Shown here: one piece after another, positions 1 through 5,446 of the stretch | Numbering within the stretch: position 1 is the stretch's first letter | Layout of the letters: each line of letters opens with the position of its first letter | Source: Chloroflexota bacterium | GTDB lineage: Bacteria > Chloroflexota > Anaerolineae > B4-G1 | DNA length: 7,755 nucleotides | Direction of reading: 5' to 3' | Assembly: GCA_003648085.1 (NCBI GenBank) | Contig: QMOC01000106.1 | Location: 1-7,755, forward strand | The notes under the pieces: model-generated | Databases searched by the model: none | Told to the model about the DNA's origin: nothing | Seen by the model: only the letters and a program-made list of their open reading frames with translations | Position numbers and translations under genes: made by a program

Positions 1-28
1 CGCTGACTCGCTGACTCGCTGACTCGCC
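1..28. repeat. 8-bp tandem array, GACTCGCT family, at the end of the synthetase fragment
   Basis: Three full units (GACTCGCT, GACTCGCT, GACTCGCC at 5-28) plus a partial unit at 1-4; the array probably continues beyond the window. On the coding (minus) strand it gives residues RVSESASQ at the end of the synthetase fragment. Confidence 0.88.
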
Positions 29-1340
29 CCATCCGCGCCAGCACCGTCACCGCCCTCTCACCGGTGGGGTAGTTGGGAATGCCGTGCTCTTTCAGGTAAG
101 CGACGCCCTCGGCCACGACCCGCCCGGCCATAAAGTTGGCCACGATAGGCTTACCCGTCATCCGGGCCGCGTCGCAGACCCCCCGGGCCAGCGCTACGGA
201 GTCGAGATAAGGCGTGGCGACGTTCAGCGCCAGCGCCGCGTCGTACTCCTCCAACACGGCGCACAGCGTCTCCCGATACTCCTCCTCCGTCCCCTCCACC
301 GTCAGGTCAATGGGGTTCTTGAGGGAACAATGCGGGGCCAGGAAACGGGAGAGCCGTTCCCGGAGTTCCGGGCTGGGTTCGGGCAACATAAGGCCCACCT
401 CCTCGGCCCGGTCGGCGGCCAACACCCCCGGCCCGCCGGAGTTGGTCACGATGGCGATGCGGCGTCCCTCGACCGGCGGCACGTGGACCAGGCCCTTGCA
501 CAGATCGAACATCTCCTCGACCGTGTTGACCCGGATGGCCCCACACTCCCGCAGCACGGCGTCGTAGACGGCATCGGAGCCGGCCATCGAGCCGGTGTGG
601 GAGAGGGCCGCCCGCCGCCCAGAACTGCTGCGGCCCGCCTTGATGACTACCAACGGCTTGTGGCGGGTGAACTCGTCCACCGCCCGCATAAAGGCCCGCC
701 CGTCGGCGACGCTTTCTATGTACAGCGCCACCACCTTCGTCTGAGGGTCCTGGGCCAAGTAGGGCAGGAGGTCAACCTCGTCCAGGTCGGCGCGGTTGCC
801 GTAACTGACGAACTTGGAGAAGCCCAACCCCTGCTCCTCCGCCCAGGAGAGGACGGCTCCCCCTAACGCGCCGCTCTGAGAGATGAAGGCCACCCCCCCG
901 GTCGGCGGCCTGGTCTCCAGCGAGGCGAACAGCCGATAGTGGGTGTTCATTATGCCGGCGCAGTTGGGGCCGACGACGCGGATGCCGTACCTGCGGGCCA
1001 CCCGCTTGATCTCCTCCTCCCCGACCACGTTTCCCACTTCGGAGAAACCGGCGGAGATGATGACCGCTGCCCCCACTCCGGCCCGCCCGCAGTCCTCCAG
1101 CACCTTCGGCACCGTTGGAGCGGGTGAGGCGATGACGACCAGGTCCACCGGCCGTCCGATCTCGCCCACCGCATTGTAGCCGGGGATGGAGAAGGCCCCC
1201 TGCCCTTTGGGATTGACCGCGTACACCTCTCGAAAGCCGCCCTCCAGAATCTGGCGGACGAGTTCGTAGCCCAGTTTGCCTTTCGAGGTGGAGCCGACGA
1301 CGGCCACGCCTCGGGGATAGAAGAGGCTTTGTAGACTCAT
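1..1340 (-). CDS. ADP-forming acetyl/acyl-CoA synthetase, alpha (CoA-binding) part, 3' end cut by window
   Basis: Reading from ATG at 1340 gives 446 open codons to the window edge. The product belongs to the NDP-forming acyl-CoA synthetase family, which converts acyl-CoA + ADP + Pi to free acid + CoA + ATP in the cytoplasm. Residues 1-135 form a Rossmann CoA-binding domain (GSTSKGKLGY at 16-25, GPNCAGIMN at 124-132). Two succinyl-CoA-ligase-like domains follow, with SQSGALG at 154-160, the probable phosphorylated His248 in LSHTGSMAG, NSGGPG at 300-305 and NPIDL at 342-346. The start is backed by GGAG six bases upstream. The family-like sequence ends near residue 438 (PTGERAVTVLARMG); the next codons, RVSESASQ, are pure 8-bp repeat. 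Free alpha subunits are about this long, so a stop and a separate ATP-grasp beta gene probably follow just outside the window, although a fused single-chain enzyme is possible. Placement behind iorAB suggests aryl-acyl-CoA as substrate; this is inferred from context only. Confidence 0.92.
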   Translation of the reverse strand, partial: MSLQSLFYPRGVAVVGSTSKGKLGYELVRQILEGGFREVYAVNPKGQGAFSIPGYNAVGEIGRPVDLVVIASPAPTVPKVLEDCGRAGVGAAVIISAGFSEVGNVVGEEEIKRVARRYGIRVVGPNCAGIMNTHYRLFASLETRPPTGGVAFISQSGALGGAVLSWAEEQGLGFSKFVSYGNRADLDEVDLLPYLAQDPQTKVVALYIESVADGRAFMRAVDEFTRHKPLVVIKAGRSSSGRRAALSHTGSMAGSDAVYDAVLRECGAIRVNTVEEMFDLCKGLVHVPPVEGRRIAIVTNSGGPGVLAADRAEEVGLMLPEPSPELRERLSRFLAPHCSLKNPIDLTVEGTEEEYRETLCAVLEEYDAALALNVATPYLDSVALARGVCDAARMTGKPIVANFMAGRVVAEGVAYLKEHGIPNYPTGERAVTVLARMGRVSESASQ

Positions 1341-1346
1341 CAAGCA

Positions 1347-1350
1347 CTCC
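1347..1350 (-). promoter_or_regulatory. Ribosome binding site of the acyl-CoA synthetase gene
   Basis: On the minus strand this reads GGAG, six bases before the ATG at 1340. It is the best Shine-Dalgarno match in the 69-base gap after iorB, and it fixes the start, because the Rossmann domain begins directly after it. Confidence 0.7.
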
Positions 1351-1362
1351 GTTGAGGAAGCG

Positions 1363-1390
1363 AGATGTAAAACGTGAAACGTAAGACGTG
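1363..1390. repeat. 7-bp tandem array, AAACGTG family, in the iorB to synthetase gap
   Basis: Four consecutive 7-bp units read on the plus strand: AGATGTA, AAACGTG, AAACGTA, AGACGTG. They are the same family as the longer array at 2001-2063 and occupy nearly half of the short gap between iorB and the synthetase gene. The remainder (1391-1409) is a TACGCTACGCTGACG-like stretch with no recognisable signal, and no terminator hairpin is visible. Confidence 0.75.
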
Positions 1391-1409
1391 AGGCTACGCT
1401 ACGCTGACG

Positions 1410-2069
1410 TTAGGGCTCTTGGATGGATGCCTCAAGCCCGGCTTGGAACGCGAAGACGTTGCGCTCCGTGCTCCTGGTCCACTTCGTTTGCACGATTTGG
1501 ACTATGTCGGACGGGCTCAGCACATCGGCTAACCGAGTATGGCCGACGGCCGCGCCAAGCACAAAGATGTTCGCCGGCACGGGGACGCCTTTGTAGAGGG
1601 GCAGACTTTCGGGAGCCAAGTAGTGCATCCTGCCTCCTGCCTCTTGTATCTGCTCCGACACCTGCTCCGGCGTGGGGTAGTCGGCCTTGCCCAACATCAC
1701 CGCCATCGGCACCCAGACGTGATCGAAAAGGACGAAGTCACCACCGGGCCTGACGAACCGCACCGCCTTGAGCGCCTCCGATCGCTCCATGGCGATCACC
1801 AGATCGGCGCCTTTTTGCGGGATGTTCGGCCCGGTCACCTCACGCCCCAACCGCACCTGGGCCTTGACGAACCCGCCGCGTTGAGCCATCCCCTTGATGG
1901 GGTAAAGGTTGACAGGGATACTCCGACGACAGGCAGCCTCGGCTACGATCTCGCCGATGGAGAGCACCCCCTGGCCGCCGACGCCGACGAGGAGAATGTC
2001 AAACGTGAAACGTGATGTGTGATGCGTAAAACGTGATGCGTGATGTGTGATGCGTGATGTGAGACTCAC
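1410..2069 (-). CDS. iorB: Indolepyruvate ferredoxin oxidoreductase, beta subunit
   Basis: This is the gamma-type catalytic partner of IorA. The complex oxidatively decarboxylates aryl 2-oxoacids to aryl-acyl-CoA and reduces ferredoxin in the cytoplasm. The family core begins at residue 24 (FDILLVGVGGQG) and includes GVGGQGVLSIGEIVAE at 29-44, KGMAQRGG at 59-66 and NIFVLGAA at 167-174. Total length is 219 residues, about 20 more than the usual core. The only normal in-frame start before the core is GTG at 2069, because the next GTG codon (residue 35) would remove the GxGGQG loop. Residues 3-23 are therefore repeat-encoded, a seven-residue pattern of (T or A)SR(I or F)THH from the 7-bp array at 2001-2063. 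The start lies one base after the iorA stop, in another frame, which suggests translational coupling. GGGAG, part of the 8-bp array, sits four bases upstream. The stop is TAA at 1412-1410. Family assignment is firm; the exact start is less so. Confidence 0.94.
   Translation of the reverse strand: MSLTSRITHHASRFTHHTSRFTFDILLVGVGGQGVLSIGEIVAEAACRRSIPVNLYPIKGMAQRGGFVKAQVRLGREVTGPNIPQKGADLVIAMERSEALKAVRFVRPGGDFVLFDHVWVPMAVMLGKADYPTPEQVSEQIQEAGGRMHYLAPESLPLYKGVPVPANIFVLGAAVGHTRLADVLSPSDIVQIVQTKWTRSTERNVFAFQAGLEASIQEP
2001..2063. repeat. 7-bp tandem array, AAACGTG/ATGCGTG family, coding for the IorB N-terminus
   Basis: Nine consecutive 7-bp units read on the plus strand: AAACGTG, AAACGTG, ATGTGTG, ATGCGTA, AAACGTG, ATGCGTG, ATGTGTG, ATGCGTG, ATGTGAG. 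Because 63 bp is 21 codons, the array keeps the reading frame and encodes residues 3-23 of IorB as a heptapeptide repeat rich in Ser, Arg, Thr and His. It ends immediately before the FDILLVG strand that opens the enzyme fold. The related four-unit copy is at 1363-1390. Confidence 0.88.
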
Positions 2070-2070
2070 T

Positions 2071-3996
2071 TCACTCCCTCGCCCCCTCGCTCCCTCGCTC
2101 TATCGCCGACTCGCTGACTCGCTGACTCGCCGACTCGCCGACTCGCTCTATCGCCTCCCGGTTGCAGACCTGAGCGCACAGGCCACAGCCGTAGCACAAG
2201 GCAGGGTCAATAACGATGGTGTCCTCATCAATACCGATGGCCGGGCATCCGGTATGAGTGATACACAGTTTGCACAGGTTGCAGTTCTCGGGAATCACTC
2301 TGACTTTCCCCGCCCGAATACCCCGACGCATAGCCTGGATGGCGCACTCCTGGCGGGAGAGCACTACCTTGACCCCCGGCAACTCCAGCGCCTTCTGAAT
2401 GGTCGCAGCAGCCTCGTCAAGGTCGAAGGGATCAATGATGAAGAAGCGTTCCACCCCCAATGCGGGGATGAGTTCGGCGATGTCCACCCGGCGGTCGCCG
2501 GGCCGCTGGAAGGTCTCATCCGTGCCCGGATTCACCTGCATCCCGGTCATACTGGTCCAACCGTTGTCCAGGATGACCAACGTGAGGGGGACCTGGTGCT
2601 GCACTGCGTTGATCAGACCGGGGATGCCGGCGTGGAAGAAGGTGGAATCGCCGATGGTGGCAATGACCGGCGTCTCGGCCCCCCCGTGAACGAATCCTTG
2701 TGCCAGGCCGACGCTGGCGCCCATAGAGACCTCGGTCCAGGCGGTGTGGAACGGGGGGTTCATCCCTAAGATCGTGCAGCCGATGTCCCCTGTCACCACC
2801 ACCTCGTTCTTTTTGTACCCCGCCTTCCTGATAGCCCGGTTGATGGCCATAAACGTCCCTCGATGGGGGCACCCCGCGCAGAAAGTGATGGGTCGCTCGG
2901 CGGCCAGGCTCTCCGCCGCTTCGCTCCCCTGAAACAAATCGTCTGGAATGGGCAGGCTCAGCGCTGCGCCGATGCCCCGCACCACCTGTTCCACGCCGTA
3001 CTCGCCGACTCGCTCAAAGGGGCCATCCAGTTTGCCCACAATCCGGCCCGTAAAGCCCATCCTCCGGGCCTCCACGCAGATGCCCTTCTCAATGTACGGC
3101 TCCAGTTCCTCCAAGACGAGGATGGTGCTCGAGTGACGCAGCAGAGCCCGCACCTCATCGGTTGGGAAGGGATTGACCGCCGTGATCCACAACACAGAAA
3201 CCGCACCCCGCTCGAACCCGAACCGGGCCGCAATCTCGAATCCCTCCTCCAGGTAGGAGGCCGTCACCCCCGACGCGACGATGCCCAATCCGCCCGTCTT
3301 CGAGGCCAATTGTAGACGGTTCAGCCCCATCTCACCGATGACCCGGGCCGCTTTCTCCAGCCGGGCAAGCAGATCGCGATGCTGGGCCGTGCAGATGGCG
3401 GAGCCGGCCTTGGTGAAGCGGGCGATGTCGCGCACCAATCTTGCCTTCCGTCGGGGGATGGGTGCCGGCTCCTCCACCTCCACCGGCGCCTGGGAGTGGG
3501 CGACCGCCCCCACCAGCCTGACGAAGACAGGCGAGCCAACCCGTTCGGAGAGTTCAAAGGCACTTCGCATCAGCCGGTACGCCTCCTCCACCGACGCCGG
3601 GTCCAGCATGGGCAAATCGGACATAAGGGCGAAGCCTCGCGAATCCTGCTCCGCCATACCTGCGTGGACGCCTGGATCGTCGGCCACATAGACCACTAAG
3701 CCGCCGATGCAGCCCGAGTAGGCAATGGAGATGAGGGAATCGTAGGCCACGTTCAGCCCCGACATCTTCATCGTGCACAGGGCCCGCTGCCCGGCCCACG
3801 AAGCGCCCGCCGCTATCTCCAGCGCGACCTTCTCATTGGTGCTCCATTCCACGTATACACCCTCCGGCTCCAGCGCCAGGAGACAGGCCAGCGCTTCCGT
3901 CGAGGGCGTGCCTGGGTAGCCGGTCACCACTCTGACACCGGCGTGGAGGGCGCCCAGGGCGAGGGCTTGGTTGCCAGTGAGCAGTTTCGTTTCCAT
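2071..3996 (-). CDS. iorA: Indolepyruvate ferredoxin oxidoreductase, alpha subunit (thiamine diphosphate and Fe-S)
   Basis: The 641-residue product matches the full IorA layout. The N-terminal pyrimidine-binding domain carries LLTGNQALALGA (5-16), GYPGTPSTE (26-34) and the likely catalytic Glu55. A middle domain spans roughly 230-350. The diphosphate-binding domain shows CAGCPHRG (373-380), GDIGCTILGMNPP (403-415) and the thiamine diphosphate motif running from GDS (449-451) to DN (477-478). A C-terminal ferredoxin-like domain has two cysteine sets, C572, C575, C578, C584 and C601, C604, C607, C611, for two [4Fe-4S] clusters. The enzyme converts aryl pyruvate + CoA + oxidised ferredoxin to aryl-acyl-CoA + CO2 + reduced ferredoxin, with IorB. 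The ATG at 3996 is well supported because the family sequence starts at residue 4, but no Shine-Dalgarno is visible; the 30 bases before it are 8-bp repeat. Residues 614-640, after the last cysteine motif, are also repeat-encoded (RVGESASQRVSESA and following). The stop is TGA. Confidence 0.97.
   Translation of the reverse strand: METKLLTGNQALALGALHAGVRVVTGYPGTPSTEALACLLALEPEGVYVEWSTNEKVALEIAAGASWAGQRALCTMKMSGLNVAYDSLISIAYSGCIGGLVVYVADDPGVHAGMAEQDSRGFALMSDLPMLDPASVEEAYRLMRSAFELSERVGSPVFVRLVGAVAHSQAPVEVEEPAPIPRRKARLVRDIARFTKAGSAICTAQHRDLLARLEKAARVIGEMGLNRLQLASKTGGLGIVASGVTASYLEEGFEIAARFGFERGAVSVLWITAVNPFPTDEVRALLRHSSTILVLEELEPYIEKGICVEARRMGFTGRIVGKLDGPFERVGEYGVEQVVRGIGAALSLPIPDDLFQGSEAAESLAAERPITFCAGCPHRGTFMAINRAIRKAGYKKNEVVVTGDIGCTILGMNPPFHTAWTEVSMGASVGLAQGFVHGGAETPVIATIGDSTFFHAGIPGLINAVQHQVPLTLVILDNGWTSMTGMQVNPGTDETFQRPGDRRVDIAELIPALGVERFFIIDPFDLDEAAATIQKALELPGVKVVLSRQECAIQAMRRGIRAGKVRVIPENCNLCKLCITHTGCPAIGIDEDTIVIDPALCYGCGLCAQVCNREAIERVGESASQRVSESAIERGSEGARE
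2074..2078 (-). promoter_or_regulatory. Shine-Dalgarno-like sequence for iorB, overlapping the iorA end
   Basis: The minus strand reads GGGAG, then TGAA, then the GTG start of iorB, and the TGA within it is the iorA stop. Spacing to the start is four bases, which is short but workable for coupled translation. The purines come from the edge of the 8-bp array, in its CCCTCGCC-type units. Confidence 0.5.
2076..2155. repeat. 8-bp tandem array, GACTCGCT family, ten units, coding for the IorA C-terminal tail
   Basis: Ten units in unbroken 8-bp register on the plus strand: CCCTCGCC, CCCTCGCT twice, CTATCGCC, GACTCGCT twice, GACTCGCC twice, GACTCGCT, CTATCGCC. The variant units sit at both ends and the purest ones in the middle. 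Read on the minus strand the array has no stop codon in any frame and encodes residues 614-640 of IorA, with an eight-residue period related to RVSESASQ. Positions 2108-2131 are identical to 5-28. Confidence 0.92.
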
Positions 3997-4032
3997 AGCA
4001 AGTCGGCGAGTCAGCGAGTCAGCGAGTCAGCG
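3997..4032. repeat. 8-bp tandem array, GACTCGCT family, inverted orientation, between the amidohydrolase gene and iorA
   Basis: The plus strand reads AGCAAGTC, GGCGAGTC, AGCGAGTC, AGCGAGTC and then a decaying unit, so the orientation is opposite to the arrays at 1-28 and 2076-2155. It fills the whole 30-base gap between the two genes. It supplies the TGA stop of the amidohydrolase gene (4029-4027) and runs up to the base before the iorA ATG. In this orientation the transcribed strand has a TGA in every frame within 24 bases. The reverse complement of 4005-4032 is identical to 1-28. Confidence 0.9.
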
Positions 4033-5406
4033 AAGCGGTGCAAGTGACAAGGGGGCAATAGGGGGCGTTTCAAGTGTGGGAAGGAAATGGGCCTGTCCCG
4101 GCTCGGCCACGATCTCTCCCTGCCATAGAACGCGGTGGCCGCGCTGGAAGGACATCTCCGGCCAGCCCAACACGGTGCGCCCTTCGTAGAGGGTGTATCT
4201 TGCGTTGGTGTGCTGATTTTCAGCGCGGATGGTGAACTCGCGGGTCGGGTCGAAGACCACCAGATCCGCGTCGGAGCCGACGGCGATGGTGCCCTTGCGC
4301 GGGTAGAGCCCGAAGATGCGGGCCGGATTCTCGCACAAGACCTGCACCAACCGCACGACGCTGATGCGCCCCCGGTTGACACCCCCGTCGTAGGTCAACG
4401 GCAGCAGCGTCTCGATCTGGGGGGAGCCGAAGGGCTGCTCCAGAAAGTCGCCGTGGACGTCTTTCAGTTTGGGCGCGTGGTCGGAGGCCACCACCTGGAG
4501 CGTGCCGTCGCGCAGCGCCTCCCACAGCGCGGCCCGGTCTTCGGCGGTGCGGATGGGCGGCCCGATCTTGGCCTGCGCCCCGCGCTCCTCGATTATCTCC
4601 TGCGTCAGTGTGAGATACTGGGGGCAGGTCTCGGCAAAGACCCGCCGTCCCTCCGCCTGGGCGCGGCGGATGGGCCGCAGCGAACGGGCAGCGGTGACGT
4701 GAGGGATGTAAAGCGGGCAGTTTGTCACCTCGGCCAAGCAAATGGCGCGGAAGATGGCCTCCTCCTCCAGCGCCGCCGGGCGGGTAGCGTTGAAATATTT
4801 GGCCGAGGCCCCAGGTCCTTTAAGGTATTTGTCCTCCAAGTAATCAATCGCGCCACCGTTTTCGGCGTGCACCATTGCCATACCCCCCCGCTCCGCCAGG
4901 ATGTCCATCGCCTTGATCAACTGATAATCATCCGTGTACCAGCCCTGCTTGAGGTAGGTGAGGAAGAACTTGAAGGTACGGACGCCCATCTCCATCACGC
5001 GGGGTATCTCCGGTACCTGTCTGGGAGCCTCGAACAGCCCGCCGTGGAGGCCGAAATCGAGCCGGGAATGGGCCAACCCATCCTGAAGCATCTCGTCAAC
5101 CTTCTGCACCAGGCTTTCGCCGGTGCGAGCGTAGGCGAAGTGCAGCAGCGTCGTCGTGCCGCCGTAGGCCGCAATACGGGAGCAGTCCTCCACGCTATCC
5201 AGGTAGACGGGGTGGACGTGCACGTCAATGATGCCGGGGAAGACGTACTTGCCGGTGACGTCTATCACCTCGTGGGCGGCCTCGCGGGGCAGGTCAGCCT
5301 CGACGGCTGCGACTGTCTCGCCCCGCACGCCCACATCGGCCCGCCGTATCCCTGCACCGGTGACGATGGTACCTCCGATCAGCAGCAAGTCAAACTGTTT
5401 CTCCAT
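4027..5406 (-). CDS. Dihydropyrimidinase/D-hydantoinase family amidohydrolase
   Basis: The 459-residue cytoplasmic metal-dependent cyclic amidase is the normal length for the dihydropyrimidinase branch of the amidohydrolase superfamily. These enzymes open dihydropyrimidine or hydantoin rings to N-carbamoyl amino acids. The binuclear metal ligands are all present: H63 and H65 (DVHVHP), the probable carboxylated K146 in TFKFFLTY followed five residues later by substrate-side Y151, H180 (VHAENG), H236 (YIPHVTA) and D309 (VASDHAP). The late family block NPARIFGLYPRKGTIAVGSDADLVVFDP is at 360-387. It fits dihydropyrimidinase better than dihydroorotase, but allantoinase or another cyclic amidase cannot be excluded. 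The ATG at 5406 has GGAG seven bases upstream, supplied by a 7-bp repeat. The last 18 or so residues (PTLETPPIAPLSLAPLR) look unlike the family, and the TGA stop lies inside the 8-bp array. Following a molybdenum hydroxylase gene, it may act on a hydroxylated N-heterocycle. Confidence 0.92.
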   Translation of the reverse strand: MEKQFDLLLIGGTIVTGAGIRRADVGVRGETVAAVEADLPREAAHEVIDVTGKYVFPGIIDVHVHPVYLDSVEDCSRIAAYGGTTTLLHFAYARTGESLVQKVDEMLQDGLAHSRLDFGLHGGLFEAPRQVPEIPRVMEMGVRTFKFFLTYLKQGWYTDDYQLIKAMDILAERGGMAMVHAENGGAIDYLEDKYLKGPGASAKYFNATRPAALEEEAIFRAICLAEVTNCPLYIPHVTAARSLRPIRRAQAEGRRVFAETCPQYLTLTQEIIEERGAQAKIGPPIRTAEDRAALWEALRDGTLQVVASDHAPKLKDVHGDFLEQPFGSPQIETLLPLTYDGGVNRGRISVVRLVQVLCENPARIFGLYPRKGTIAVGSDADLVVFDPTREFTIRAENQHTNARYTLYEGRTVLGWPEMSFQRGHRVLWQGEIVAEPGQAHFLPTLETPPIAPLSLAPLR

Positions 5407-5411
5407 CCGCG

Positions 5412-5446
5412 ATCTCCAATCTCCAATCTCTAATCTCTAATCTCCA
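5412..5446. repeat. 7-bp tandem array, ATCTCCA family, across the hydroxylase to amidohydrolase junction
   Basis: Five units in exact 7-bp register on the plus strand: ATCTCCA, ATCTCCA, ATCTCTA, ATCTCTA, ATCTCCA. On the transcribed strand they read TGGAGAT and TAGAGAT. The TAG at 5439-5437, inside the fourth unit counted from the left, is the stop codon of the hydroxylase gene. The GGAG at 5417-5414, in the first unit, lies seven bases before the amidohydrolase ATG and is its likely ribosome binding site. Confidence 0.9.
5414..5417 (-). promoter_or_regulatory. Ribosome binding site of the amidohydrolase gene, repeat-derived
   Basis: The minus strand reads GGAG with seven bases to the ATG at 5406. 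A second GGAG lies one repeat unit further upstream (5424-5421), too far away to be the main site. Confidence 0.65.

Noticed and set aside
772..1347. Minus-strand open frame starting MLDESTKPLL, overlapping the synthetase start
   Set aside because: It is out of frame with the synthetase, whose reading (CoA-binding and ligase motifs, good ribosome binding site) accounts for the region. The shadow product is Arg/Gly-rich and motif-free.
2001..2155. Possible CRISPR array at the iorA-iorB junction
   Set aside because: The units are 7 or 8 bp and directly adjacent, with no spacers of 25-40 bases, so this is simple tandem repetition. No cas-like genes are present.
2999..3014. Two 8-bp units (TACTCGCC, GACTCGCT) inside iorA
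   Set aside because: They encode ERVGEYG in a region that looks like normal IorA sequence, and only one unit is perfect, so chance is likely. It could still be a seed copy, but two units are too few to call an array.
4135..5433. Long open frame of 432 codons on the plus strand, opposite the amidohydrolase gene
   Set aside because: The minus-strand frame has complete catalytic motifs. The plus-strand product has no recognisable motif, and its openness is explained by high GC and codon bias on the opposite strand. The same holds for the plus-strand open frames at 84-866, 2047-2769 and 6133-7191.
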